Below are positions 1-8,392 of a stretch of 64,000 bases of DNA, one piece after another (the stretch's first letter is position 1; each line of letters begins with the position of its first letter). Source of the DNA: CAIKMD01 sp963729935 (lineage in GTDB: Bacteria; Pseudomonadota; Alphaproteobacteria; ATCC43930; CGMCC-115725); the NCBI GenBank assembly GCA_963729935.1, contig CAVSPW010000002.1, forward strand, positions 62,001 through 126,000. Direction: 5' to 3'. The notes under the pieces are model-generated. The model was given only the letters and a program-made list of their open reading frames with translations, had not been told where the DNA came from and searched no databases. Made by a program: the position numbers and the translations under genes.

Positions 1-1131
1 CTCGCGCAAGGAAAGCTGGCCCGATTCGGCTTTGGCGAAATCGAGAATGTCGTTGATCACGGTGAGCAAATGGCGCCCGCTATTGATGACGTCGGCGGCA
101 TAGGTCTTATAGGCGGGCACGCCGACCGGCCCGAGCAGCTCGCCGTGAATGACCTCGGAAAAGCCGATGATGGCATTCAGCGGCGTGCGCAATTCATGGC
201 TCATCGTGTTGAGAAATTCGGATTTTGCGTTGTTTGCTGCCTCGGTCGCCGCCATCGCGGCGCGCAGCTCTTCCTCGGTGCGCTTGCGGTCGGTGATCTC
301 CTCGACCACGCCTTCATAATAGAGGAAGGTGCCATCGCGGGTACGGACCTCGCGGCAGCTCTCGGAGATCCAGATCACGCTGCCATCGCGGCGATAAACC
401 TGCGATTCGAAGCTCGACACAATGCCCTTCCGGCGCATCTCCTCGACGAAGGCCACGCGCCGCACAGGATCGACGTAGAGTTGACCGCCAATATTGGTCA
501 ACGCGGAGAGGAGATCACTCGGGTTCTCATAGCCATAGATCCGCGCCAAGGCCGCATTGGCGGTGATGTATTGACCGTCGGCGGTCGTCTGGAAGATGCC
601 GGAGACCGAATTCTCGAAAATGCCGCGATAGAAGCTCGCCTGGCGATGCGCGTCGCGCTCGACCGCGACCAAACGGGTCATATCCTGGACGGTGCCGATC
701 AGCAATTCGCGCCGGCCGCGCGCGCTGAGCGCGGCGCCGCATCGCCCGTAAAGCAAGACACCTTCGCGGTCCCTGCGAAGAGCGCGGAAGAAGCATTCCT
801 CGGCGCGCGGGCGCCCTTGCACGGGGGGCGACAGCCAAACTTCGACGGCGGCACGATCGTCGGGGTGAACCGCATCGAGCACAAGCGCGACGCTGGGACG
901 GGCGCGTTCGGCCCAGCCGAAGATCCGCCGCGCCTCCGCCGACGCAACGAAACGACCCGCGCCAAAATCGATTTCCCAACTGCCGAGCGTGGCGATCTCT
1001 TGCGCCTTCGCCAGGGTGTGATCGGCCTCGCCTCGCCGGGGCTTGGTGGAGCGGCGAGGCGCATGCGATGGCCTGGCACCGACCCGACCGCCGGCGCCGC
1101 CGTCCGACCGCTTTGATCCACGCCCCACCAT
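1..1131 (-). CDS. PAS-PAS sensor histidine kinase, 3' part outside window
   Basis: The frame is open from an ATG at 1131 leftwards through position 1, so 377 residues are visible and the C-terminus is missing. After a basic, low-complexity N-terminus of about 38 residues, two PAS domains follow (roughly residues 40-155 and 165-290, the second ending in a PAC-like segment around YYEGVVEEITDRKR). A HisKA dimerisation domain comes next, with the phosphoacceptor His312 in MSHELRTPL. No membrane segment is seen, so the protein is probably a soluble cytoplasmic sensor that autophosphorylates and passes phosphate to an unseen response regulator. The catalytic ATPase domain must lie beyond the left edge. 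The ligand cannot be told from the sequence. An inverted repeat sits just upstream of the ATG. Confidence 0.85.
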   Translation of the reverse strand, partial: MVGRGSKRSDGGAGGRVGARPSHAPRRSTKPRRGEADHTLAKAQEIATLGSWEIDFGAGRFVASAEARRIFGWAERARPSVALVLDAVHPDDRAAVEVWLSPPVQGRPRAEECFFRALRRDREGVLLYGRCGAALSARGRRELLIGTVQDMTRLVAVERDAHRQASFYRGIFENSVSGIFQTTADGQYITANAALARIYGYENPSDLLSALTNIGGQLYVDPVRRVAFVEEMRRKGIVSSFESQVYRRDGSVIWISESCREVRTRDGTFLYYEGVVEEITDRKRTEEELRAAMAATEAANNAKSEFLNTMSHELRTPLNAIIGFSEVIHGELLGPVGVPAYKTYAADVINSGRHLLTVINDILDFAKAESGQLSLRE

Positions 1132-1133
1132 GG

Positions 1134-1156
1134 TCGTCTTTCTAAGCGAAAGACGA
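1134..1156. repeat. Inverted repeat upstream of the PAS kinase start
   Basis: Eight-base arms TCGTCTTT and AAAGACGA are separated by seven bases, immediately upstream of the kinase ATG and downstream of ndk. It could be the ndk terminator or an operator of the kinase gene. There is no T-run after the stem in the ndk direction, so an operator or simple hairpin is as likely. Confidence 0.4.
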
Positions 1157-1232
1157 TAAAAAATGCTTTAAAAACAAATGCTTATTTTATGGGCAGCCAG
1201 CGCGCCAAAGGCGACCGCGTGCCACGGCGCGG

Positions 1233-1655
1233 TCAGGGACAGATCTCGATACCCGCGAAGAAGAAGGCAATCTCGGTCGCGGCGTTCTCGGCGGAGTCGG
1301 ACCCGTGAACGGAATTGGCCTCGATCAATTCGGCGAAGTCGCGCCGGATCGTGCCGGGAGCCGCCTTTTTGGGATCGGTCGCGCCCATGATCTCGCGATT
1401 GAGCGCCACGGCGGCTTCGCCCTCGAGCACCTGGGCGACCACCGGCCCCGAAATCATGAAAGACACCAGATCGGCGAAGAACGGCCGCGCCTTGTGCACG
1501 GCGTAAAACGCCTCGGCCTGCGCACGGCTAAGTTGCAGCCGCTTTTGCGCCACGATGCGTAGAGATTTTTCTTCGAATCTCGCGTTGATTTTCCCGGTGA
1601 GGTTCCGACGCGTCGCGTCGGGCTTGATGATCGAGAGTGTCCGTTCCACAGCCAT
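1233..1655 (-). CDS. ndk: Nucleoside diphosphate kinase
   Basis: Transfers the gamma phosphate of ATP to other (d)NDPs through a phosphohistidine and so balances nucleotide pools in the cytosol. The 140-residue product has the usual family length. It begins MAVERTLSIIKPDA, the conserved first strand with the KPD motif, and carries the catalytic His117 in NSVHGSDS. The start at 1655 was chosen because it gives the canonical N-terminus; the frame runs further upstream into the holC gap but that extension is not conserved in character. It lies 53 bases downstream of holC on the same strand, within the usual ndk-holC-pepA neighbourhood. Confidence 0.97.
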   Translation of the reverse strand: MAVERTLSIIKPDATRRNLTGKINARFEEKSLRIVAQKRLQLSRAQAEAFYAVHKARPFFADLVSFMISGPVVAQVLEGEAAVALNREIMGATDPKKAAPGTIRRDFAELIEANSVHGSDSAENAATEIAFFFAGIEICP

Positions 1656-1708
1656 AGAGAAGCCCGCTCCTTTTGCGGGCATGGGTATAGCGGGGGCGCC
1701 GCGGCGCT

Positions 1709-2170
1709 TCAACCGCCGGTATCGGCGCCGCGCTTGACCCAGCCCGATTGGGTCTGCTCCCAATAAGTCAGCGCGTATCCCGCCGCCTTGGCGTCGCGCC
1801 AGCGCTGACGGGCCGCCTCGACCGCCGCCTCGTCATTGCCGTCGAACATGTCGCAAATCCGCTGGAGGCCGATTAGGTCCTTTGCCTGCGCCCCGTCGAG
1901 CAGGACCAGCATGTCGGCCTGGTTGGGATTGGCTTCCACCGCGGTGAGATAGACCGGCTGGCGCGCGGCATTGCCGTCGCGCGCGCTGCCATGCGGCAGG
2001 AAGCTCGCATCGTCATAGGTCCAGAGCAGCTGGTTGAGATGATCCACGCGTTCGCTCGAGCCGGCGAGGACGACGATGCGATGCCCCTCTTTCAGTGCGC
2101 GTTCCAGGAGCCGCGGCAGCGCGCGATCGAGCGGCGTCGTCTTGAGATGGTAGAAGCCGATCTCGATCAG
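1709..2170 (-). CDS. holC: DNA polymerase III chi subunit, probable CTG start
   Basis: Chi connects the clamp loader to SSB at the replication fork. The body (DHLNQLLWTYDDASFLPHG, then PVYLTAVEANPNQADMLVLL) is typical of alphaproteobacterial HolC. The conserved N-terminal strand, IEIGFYHLKTTPLDRALPRL, is encoded just upstream, but no in-frame ATG, GTG or TTG precedes it. The best candidate is a CTG at 2170, giving 153 residues. The first standard start in frame is a GTG at 2047, which would remove the whole first strand and helix. The CTG lies five bases after the pepA stop codon (2175-2177), consistent with translational coupling to pepA. Confidence 0.85.
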   Translation of the reverse strand: MIEIGFYHLKTTPLDRALPRLLERALKEGHRIVVLAGSSERVDHLNQLLWTYDDASFLPHGSARDGNAARQPVYLTAVEANPNQADMLVLLDGAQAKDLIGLQRICDMFDGNDEAAVEAARQRWRDAKAAGYALTYWEQTQSGWVKRGADTGG

Positions 2171-2174
2171 GCTC

Positions 2175-3668
2175 TCAGCCCTCGTAATGATCGGCGACGA
2201 AGCGGTCGAGGAGACGCACGCCGAAGCCGGTCGCGCCCTTTGGCACGGTCGGCGCGTCCTTCTTCGACCAGGTCGTGCCGGCGATGTCGAGATGCGCCCA
2301 GGGCAGGCTGTTGACGAAGCGCTGAAGGAATTGCGCGGCGGTGATGCTGCCCGCGTCGCGCCCGCCGCTGATGTTTTTGACGTCGGCCGCGTCGCTGTCC
2401 ATCATCTTGTCGTAAGCCTCGGCCAGCGGCATGCGCCAAAGCTTCTCGGCCACCGCCTGGCCGGCGGCGATGAGCCGCGCCGCCAGCTGATCGTTGTTGG
2501 AAAAGAGCCCGGCATGCTCGTGGCCAAGCGCGATGATGATCGCGCCGGTGAGCGTCGCCAGATCGATCATGAGCTGCGGCTTGAAACGGTCCTGGCAGTA
2601 CCACAACGCGTCGCACAGGACGAGACGGCCCTCGGCGTCGGTGTTGAGCACTTCGACGGTCTGCCCCGACATCGATTTGACGATGTCGCCCGGGCGCTGC
2701 GCTGTGCCCGAGGGCATGTTCTCGACGCAGCCGCAGATCCCGACCGCGTTGACCTTGGCCTTGCGTCCCGCGAGCGCCTTCATCAGCCCGATCACCACGC
2801 CGGCGCCGCCCATATCCCATTTCATGTCTTCCATGCCGCCGGCCGGCTTGATCGATATGCCGCCGGTGTCGAAAGTGACGCCCTTGCCCAGAAACGCGAC
2901 CGGCGCCTTGTTGCGCGCGCCGGGATTGCCTTTCCATTGCATGACGACGAGGCGCGGCGGGCGCGCGCTCCCCTGCGCGACGCCCAGGAGTGCGTTCATG
3001 CCGAGCTTCTTCATCTGCTTTTCGTCGAGGACCTCCACCTCGACGCCGAGGCCCGCGAGCTTGCGCGCCTCTTCGGCCAGGGTCTCGGGATAGATGACAT
3101 TGGCAGGCTCGGAGACGAGGTCGCGCGTGCAGAACACGGCTTCGGCGACCTTGTCGAGCGGCGCGAATTGGCGCTCCGCCGCTTTCGAATTGCTGAGCAG
3201 GAAAACGAGCTCCTTCATCGAGGGCTTTTGTTCCGGCTTCTCCTTGGTACGATATTTGTCGAACCGGTAGGATTTGAGGCGCGCGCCATAGGCGAGATCG
3301 GCCGCGGCACGGGCGGCGTCGTGGCCTTTCGTGAGATCGATGGCCACCGCCGCGTTCTGCTCGCCGGCGGCGTTCAGCTGCGCAAGGATCACGCCGCCGC
3401 AATTCTGCCGCGCGCTGCGCTCGATCGCGGTCGACTTGCCGACGCCGATGAGCAGCACCCGCGCGATCTCCAGCTTTGCCGGCGCCAGCACCATGAGCGT
3501 CTCGTCGCTGCGTCCGGTGAAGCGGCTTGCGGCGATGGCGCGCTTGATGGCGCCGCCGCTCGCCTTGTCGAGATGCTCGGCCGTGGGCGAAAGCTTGCGG
3601 TCTTCCATCACCGCGCAGACGACCGTACCGGTGCGCGGCAAGCGCGGCGCGGCAAAGCTTATTTTCAT
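2175..3668 (-). CDS. pepA: Leucyl aminopeptidase, M17 family
   Basis: Cytosolic dinuclear-metal exopeptidase that releases N-terminal residues from peptides; in some bacteria it also binds DNA. The 497 residues comprise a variable N-terminal domain (MKISFAAPRLPRTGTVVCAV) and a C-terminal catalytic domain. The latter contains the metal-binding Lys/Asp segment GKGVTFDTGGISIKPAGGM and the family signature NTDAEGRLVLCDA. The start at 3668 gives the standard N-terminus; a longer in-frame extension to 3797 has no family resemblance. It is followed closely by holC, a common arrangement in Proteobacteria. Confidence 0.96.
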   Translation of the reverse strand: MKISFAAPRLPRTGTVVCAVMEDRKLSPTAEHLDKASGGAIKRAIAASRFTGRSDETLMVLAPAKLEIARVLLIGVGKSTAIERSARQNCGGVILAQLNAAGEQNAAVAIDLTKGHDAARAAADLAYGARLKSYRFDKYRTKEKPEQKPSMKELVFLLSNSKAAERQFAPLDKVAEAVFCTRDLVSEPANVIYPETLAEEARKLAGLGVEVEVLDEKQMKKLGMNALLGVAQGSARPPRLVVMQWKGNPGARNKAPVAFLGKGVTFDTGGISIKPAGGMEDMKWDMGGAGVVIGLMKALAGRKAKVNAVGICGCVENMPSGTAQRPGDIVKSMSGQTVEVLNTDAEGRLVLCDALWYCQDRFKPQLMIDLATLTGAIIIALGHEHAGLFSNNDQLAARLIAAGQAVAEKLWRMPLAEAYDKMMDSDAADVKNISGGRDAGSITAAQFLQRFVNSLPWAHLDIAGTTWSKKDAPTVPKGATGFGVRLLDRFVADHYEG

Positions 3669-3726
3669 GGGATTGGTCCTCGAATTTCCCGTGCTGTGGG
3701 GGCGATAGAGCCTCGTCGCACCGGAG

Positions 3727-5574
3727 TCAACCGCCGAGGCAGAGCGCGGCGGGAGCAAGCACCTGTGACCAGCGCGCATGAGCCGGCACGGGACCATAGG
3801 GCCACGACGCTTCGATCTCCCAGCTCGTGAGACCGCGCTTCAAAAGCACCGCGCTGCCCTGCGGCCCGCCGCCTTCCGCGGGCGGCCGGCACGACAGCAG
3901 CGCGTGGTCGAAACCCGGCATCGCAAAAGCCGCGCGGAGATCGGTCGCAAGGCCGAGCTCGAGAGCGGGCCGGCGCGGCGGCGCATCGCGCAACACCGTT
4001 TCGATCGCCGGCGCGACGCTGCCATTGTCGCCCGGCAAGATCAGCAACAGCTTTTCGTCGCCAGCGAGATGCGGCGCGGCCTCACGCGCGAGGCGCCAGA
4101 CGCGCAGATTGGGGATCTCGAGATCGAAACGAAGAAGGCGAAGAAACGGAAACGGATCGAGCAGCACGAGCGCAACGAGGAGCGCCGGGACCGCGCCGCG
4201 CCATTCCCGGTCGAAACCCAGCCAATTCCACGGCCGCACCAGCGACACGATCGCCGCCATCAGCAGCAGCGAGAGATGGGTGTTGTAGCGAAAATAGGAA
4301 TGCGCGCCGGTTCCCATCTCGCCTTCGAAATGCGCGATGTAGGCGAAGACAAGCCCCGCGTTGTAGACGACCGCTGTCCCGGCCAGCATTCCTGCAACGC
4401 GCGTCGCGAGATCGACGCTGCGGCTCTTGATGCGGTAAAGCGCGACGCCAATGACCGTCACGAGGATGACGAAGAAGACACCCTTGCTGGCCGCGATGCG
4501 CAGCATGTTCCCGAGGATTTGCGGAAGCTCGGCGACGTGCCAGGCCGAGACCGGCAAGTTCTTGAGCTCGCCGATCTCGAAATGCGCGAGCACGTACCAG
4601 CGCCAAGCAAGATAGAGCACGATCGCGGGAAGGGCGGCGAGGGCCAAGGCGAGGAGAGCGCGCGCCCGGTGCGCGCGTACCATGAGGGCGAGCGCGCCGG
4701 CGGCGATCAAAACGCCGGCGACCAGCATGATGCTTTCTTGCTTGATATTGACGATCGCGGCCAGCGCCAGCGCCAGCATCCAGAAATCGAAGCGCGCCGG
4801 GCGGCCGGCCTGCATGCGATCGAGCCCGCGTGCGGCGAACCAGCCGGCAAAGGCGAGCGTCACCGTGACCGAGGTTTCGCTATAGGCGGAGAGATGGTAG
4901 CGCGGGGTAAAGCCGGGATTGAGCGCCGTGGCGAGAAGTATCCCGAGCGCTACGCGGCTCCAGGAGGGCGCTTGGTCGTCGCTCCAACAAACGAGCCGCG
5001 CCAGCAAAAGCCCGGCGGCGAGGAGAAAGAGCAGGTTGAGATCGATCATCGCGGCAGGCGGAAAGCCCGGCGTGACGAGGCCCGCGATGAAAGCCGCAAG
5101 CTGCATGTTGTAGGGAGCGCCCGCGATGAAGGAATACGCGGGCGGCCGCGCATCGGCGGGAAAGAATCCGTGGTCGTAGAGATAAGCCGCATTGGGCAGC
5201 AGATTGAGCCAGGTATCCGGCAAACTCGGCCGCGCGCTCGCCATCACCGCCAAGAGCGGCAACGCGAGGACAACGACGCGCATGACAGCCCGCCATTCCG
5301 CGCGACCGAGTCTTACGCGAGGCATGACGAAGGACGAGAGGCCCAGTGCGGCCAGCGCAATGACCGGCAAGCGCAGGCTTGCGGGCGTCGCGACGCCCCA
5401 GAGCGTCAAAACGGAGACGGCGGCGCCCCAGCCGCCGATCAGCGCCGCTTCGGGCGTCGCGCGCCCGCCGCTCAATAATCGCCCGAGGCCGATGAGAACG
5501 AGGCAGGCGAAGAATGCGCCCATCCAACCCGCGAGATCGAGCCAGCTCGGAATCAGGAGTTCGATCGGCGGCAT
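3727..5574 (-). CDS. Large multi-pass membrane protein, possible GT-C glycosyltransferase-like
   Basis: A 615-residue hydrophobic protein with around a dozen predicted membrane spans (for example residues 12-35, 40-60 and 85-100, then regularly to about 510) and a soluble C-terminal tail of about 100 residues. A loop after the third or fourth span carries polar and aromatic residues (PDTWLNLLPNAAYLYDHGFF), as in GT-C fold polyprenyl-phosphate sugar transferases. I see no decisive catalytic motif, so function is not assigned. The start at 5574 lies five bases after the stop of the upstream gene, which suggests the two are cotranscribed and translationally coupled. Position next to the LPS export operon hints at an envelope role (inference). 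Confidence 0.7.
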   Translation of the reverse strand: MPPIELLIPSWLDLAGWMGAFFACLVLIGLGRLLSGGRATPEAALIGGWGAAVSVLTLWGVATPASLRLPVIALAALGLSSFVMPRVRLGRAEWRAVMRVVVLALPLLAVMASARPSLPDTWLNLLPNAAYLYDHGFFPADARPPAYSFIAGAPYNMQLAAFIAGLVTPGFPPAAMIDLNLLFLLAAGLLLARLVCWSDDQAPSWSRVALGILLATALNPGFTPRYHLSAYSETSVTVTLAFAGWFAARGLDRMQAGRPARFDFWMLALALAAIVNIKQESIMLVAGVLIAAGALALMVRAHRARALLALALAALPAIVLYLAWRWYVLAHFEIGELKNLPVSAWHVAELPQILGNMLRIAASKGVFFVILVTVIGVALYRIKSRSVDLATRVAGMLAGTAVVYNAGLVFAYIAHFEGEMGTGAHSYFRYNTHLSLLLMAAIVSLVRPWNWLGFDREWRGAVPALLVALVLLDPFPFLRLLRFDLEIPNLRVWRLAREAAPHLAGDEKLLLILPGDNGSVAPAIETVLRDAPPRRPALELGLATDLRAAFAMPGFDHALLSCRPPAEGGGPQGSAVLLKRGLTSWEIEASWPYGPVPAHARWSQVLAPAALCLGG

Positions 5575-5579
5575 CGCGG

Positions 5580-7094
5580 TCACGGCGTCACGGCCGATGC
5601 GACGCGATAGAGTTGAAACCGGGGCGCGACGAAAACCGGATCGAGCCCCGCCTCGTTCGCGAGCGAAAAAGCCCTGACTCCGGCGAACGCGACGTAACCG
5701 CAGCGCGCCAACGCCGCTCGCGCCGCCGCCGGGAGCGGCGCCGAGGCCGTCACGAAGGCGTCCCACAAGCCCTGAGGCGACAGTGAATCGGCAAGCGCCT
5801 GCGCGGCCGGGACGCGCCGGATCGGCTGTTGGTCGGGATAGGCGAAAATCGTGGTCACGAACGCGTCGCGGCGCGCCACGGCCAGGGTCGCGAAATGGGT
5901 GAGCGGCGCCCGTTGGACGGAGATCCCCTCTCCGTCAAAAGACGAGGCGACGCAGCTGCCCGGCGGAAGCCTGTCGAGACCCGGGATGATCTCCGCGTAG
6001 AGCTTGCCGCTGCCGTGCCAGACGAGCGCGATGACGGCCAGACGAACGAGAAACAGGGCGCCCGCAAGCGCCATGAAGCGCTTTTCCCAGACGAGGCTGG
6101 GCGCCACCCAGCGGCTGCCGGCGATGAGCAGGAGGAAAATCATCGTCGGGATTCGCCGGTCGGCTCCGGCGGCGGTGAAGAGCTGGCTCGGCATCGCAAG
6201 ATAGACGATGACGAGCGCGACCAGCGGCCCCGCCATTTCCGGCGCGAGCTTGATCCAGCGCCGCTGGAAGGCGAAGGCGATGGCGAGCGCGACGAGCACG
6301 AAGCACGCGACGTCGAAGGGCCGGCTGTAATTGTCGAAAACGCTGAACAAGAGATCGATCTTGCGCAAGGGATTGGCATAGAGGATGCGGCCGGCAGAAG
6401 AATTCCCCCCCATCAGCGCGAGCGCCGGCAGAAAGGGAATGCCGCCGATCGCGAGCGCGCGCGCTGCGGCGCCCCAACCGGGCCGCCGGCGCCAAATCTC
6501 GCCGCCTTCGTAGGACGCGATCATCACCGCATAGAGTCCGAAGGCGAGCAAATGCGCGAGATAGACCGCGAGGGCAAAGACGCAGCCGGCGGCCAGGCGC
6601 AACGCCCAAGGGCGCTCGCGGAGGGCGATCCAGATCGCGAAAGCCACCAGCGCCAAGCCGCAACCGAAGAGATAGCCGGTGAACCCCCACAGCAGCAGGC
6701 GCGTATAAAGGAGAAGGAAAGCCAGGCAAGACCACGCGGACCAGCGGCCGAAGAGCGCGCGATGGATCGCGGCCGCGCCGCCGGCGAGAAGCGCGAAGGT
6801 CAAAAGGATGAAAGCTTTCCCGGCCCATGCCAGCGGCATGACCCAAGCGAGGATCGGCACGATTCCATCCATGGCGAGGTTGGGGAGCGGCGCCCAGGCG
6901 ACGACATAGTATTGCTTCAGGCCCGGCGCGGGCAGGTGCGGCAGCAGATGCATCCGCGCCAGATGATTGGGATAGTCGAGCAGCGGCGGCAGCCCGGTGA
7001 GGAATAGCGGCACCGCGGCCAGCGCCAAGAGAAGCGCGAAGAGCAGAAGAAAGCGTCCGAAGGAAAGCCGCAACGATTGATCCACACCCTGCAT
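5580..7094 (-). CDS. Multi-pass membrane protein, possible GT-C glycosyltransferase-like
   Basis: About 504 residues with an N-terminal membrane segment (around residues 12-35) and about ten more. The first periplasmic loop contains LLDYPNHLARMHL, an acidic and polar motif that often follows the first span in GT-C type transferases. The C-terminal 100 residues are soluble. The start could be 7094 or further upstream (the frame is open to 7202); 7094 is preferred because it leaves a short polar leader before the first span. The gene diverges from lptF and pairs with the downstream membrane protein. Function remains unassigned. Confidence 0.7.
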   Translation of the reverse strand: MQGVDQSLRLSFGRFLLLFALLLALAAVPLFLTGLPPLLDYPNHLARMHLLPHLPAPGLKQYYVVAWAPLPNLAMDGIVPILAWVMPLAWAGKAFILLTFALLAGGAAAIHRALFGRWSAWSCLAFLLLYTRLLLWGFTGYLFGCGLALVAFAIWIALRERPWALRLAAGCVFALAVYLAHLLAFGLYAVMIASYEGGEIWRRRPGWGAAARALAIGGIPFLPALALMGGNSSAGRILYANPLRKIDLLFSVFDNYSRPFDVACFVLVALAIAFAFQRRWIKLAPEMAGPLVALVIVYLAMPSQLFTAAGADRRIPTMIFLLLIAGSRWVAPSLVWEKRFMALAGALFLVRLAVIALVWHGSGKLYAEIIPGLDRLPPGSCVASSFDGEGISVQRAPLTHFATLAVARRDAFVTTIFAYPDQQPIRRVPAAQALADSLSPQGLWDAFVTASAPLPAAARAALARCGYVAFAGVRAFSLANEAGLDPVFVAPRFQLYRVASAVTP

Positions 7095-7267
7095 CGACGA
7101 ATCCCGGAGCCGCTCTGCCGCCCGTGCGGCCGGCCAGACTTCCATGCCGGACCGCGTGCCGCAAGTCATTCCGAAAATCGTGCCGCCCGAGTACACATCC
7201 AATAAAATCCGCGCCGGATCAAATCGAGACTAGGCTCGGCCCTTCGGCGCCTCCTATAATCCGGCGC

Positions 7268-8389
7268 ATGACAGGGCTGACGCGCTACATGTTCCGGCAG
7301 GCGATTTTGGTCATGCTTTCCGTCTGCCTTGTGCTCAGCTTCGCCGTGTGGTTGTTGCAGGCCCTGCGGCTCATCGACCTCATCGTCAATCGCGGCCTGT
7401 CGGTGGGGATTTTTCTGCATCTCGCGATCTTGATCATGCCGCGATTCATCGATGTCGTGCTGCCAATCGCCGTCTTCGCGGCCATCCTCTTCGTTTACAA
7501 CAAGCTGATTGCCGAGAGCGAGCTGGTGGTCATGCGGGCCGCCGGGGTCAGCCCCCTCTCGCTGGCCCGGCCGGCGCTCATCACCGGCGCCATCGGCACC
7601 GCCGTGCTCTTCGCGCTCACGCTTTATCTTTTGCCGGCAGCCAATCGGTCCTTCAAGGATCTGCAATTCGAAATTCGCAATCGCTTCGCGTCGGTCCTCA
7701 TTCAAGACGGCGTCTTCAACACGCTCTCCGATCGCCTCATGGTGTATGTCAAGAGCCGTGACGAGAACGGCGAACTGATCGGCATCCTCATCTACGACAA
7801 CCGCGAGCCCGGGAAGCCCGTCACGGTCTTTGCCGAACGCGGCGCGATCGCCAACTCGCCAGAGGGACCGCGGCTCCTCATGGTCAATGGCACGCGTCAA
7901 CAGCGCAATATCTCGAACGGGCATCTGTCGGTGCTTCGTTTCGACCAATACACGCTCGAGCTTTCGGAGCTCAGCGACGTGCCGGGCGCACGCGACCGGC
8001 AAGTGGACGAGCGTCACACGACCGATCTCATCGCCGCCTTGAGGACCGACCAGGCCCCCGATGCGCGGCGGGCCATCCTCGGCGAATTGAATATGAGGCT
8101 GGCGGGGCCGCTGAGCGCGCTCGCGATGGCGGTCCTGCCCCTGGCTTGCCTCCTCACCGGAGAATTCAACCGTCGCGGCCAGGCGCGCCGCATCCTGCTG
8201 GCCGTGCTGCTCGCCATGGCGATCGAGATTGTCGATATCGGCCTCAAGAATCTTGCGGCCCGCTCGACGGACGCCTTGCCCCTGATCTATGTCAATCTCG
8301 CCTTGCCGCTCATCATCTCGCTTTGGCTGCTGTGGCGCGAATCCGCCCCGCGGCCGCGGTCCCGCCTCGGCTTCGTACCGGCGGAGTAA
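7268..8389 (+). CDS. lptF: LPS export ABC transporter permease LptF
   Basis: One of the two inner-membrane permease subunits of the LptB2FGC complex that extracts lipopolysaccharide from the inner membrane and pushes it onto the periplasmic bridge. The 373 residues show the family layout: two or three N-terminal spans (about 12-35, 55-75, 100-120), a large periplasmic beta-jellyroll domain (about 130-270), and three C-terminal spans (about 280-360). The conserved segment ELVVMRAAGVSPLSLARP follows the second span. The start at 7268 gives MTGLTRYMFRQ, typical of the family. lptG follows after three bases. Confidence 0.95.
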   Translation: MTGLTRYMFRQAILVMLSVCLVLSFAVWLLQALRLIDLIVNRGLSVGIFLHLAILIMPRFIDVVLPIAVFAAILFVYNKLIAESELVVMRAAGVSPLSLARPALITGAIGTAVLFALTLYLLPAANRSFKDLQFEIRNRFASVLIQDGVFNTLSDRLMVYVKSRDENGELIGILIYDNREPGKPVTVFAERGAIANSPEGPRLLMVNGTRQQRNISNGHLSVLRFDQYTLELSELSDVPGARDRQVDERHTTDLIAALRTDQAPDARRAILGELNMRLAGPLSALAMAVLPLACLLTGEFNRRGQARRILLAVLLAMAIEIVDIGLKNLAARSTDALPLIYVNLALPLIISLWLLWRESAPRPRSRLGFVPAE

Positions 8390-8392
8390 GCG

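Noticed and set aside
2187..3830. Plus-strand open frame of 547 codons opposite pepA
   Set aside because: Antisense shadow of pepA; composition is His/Arg/Asp-rich with no motif.
3778..5478. Plus-strand open frame of 566 codons opposite the membrane protein gene
   Set aside because: Highly charged shadow of a hydrophobic coding strand.
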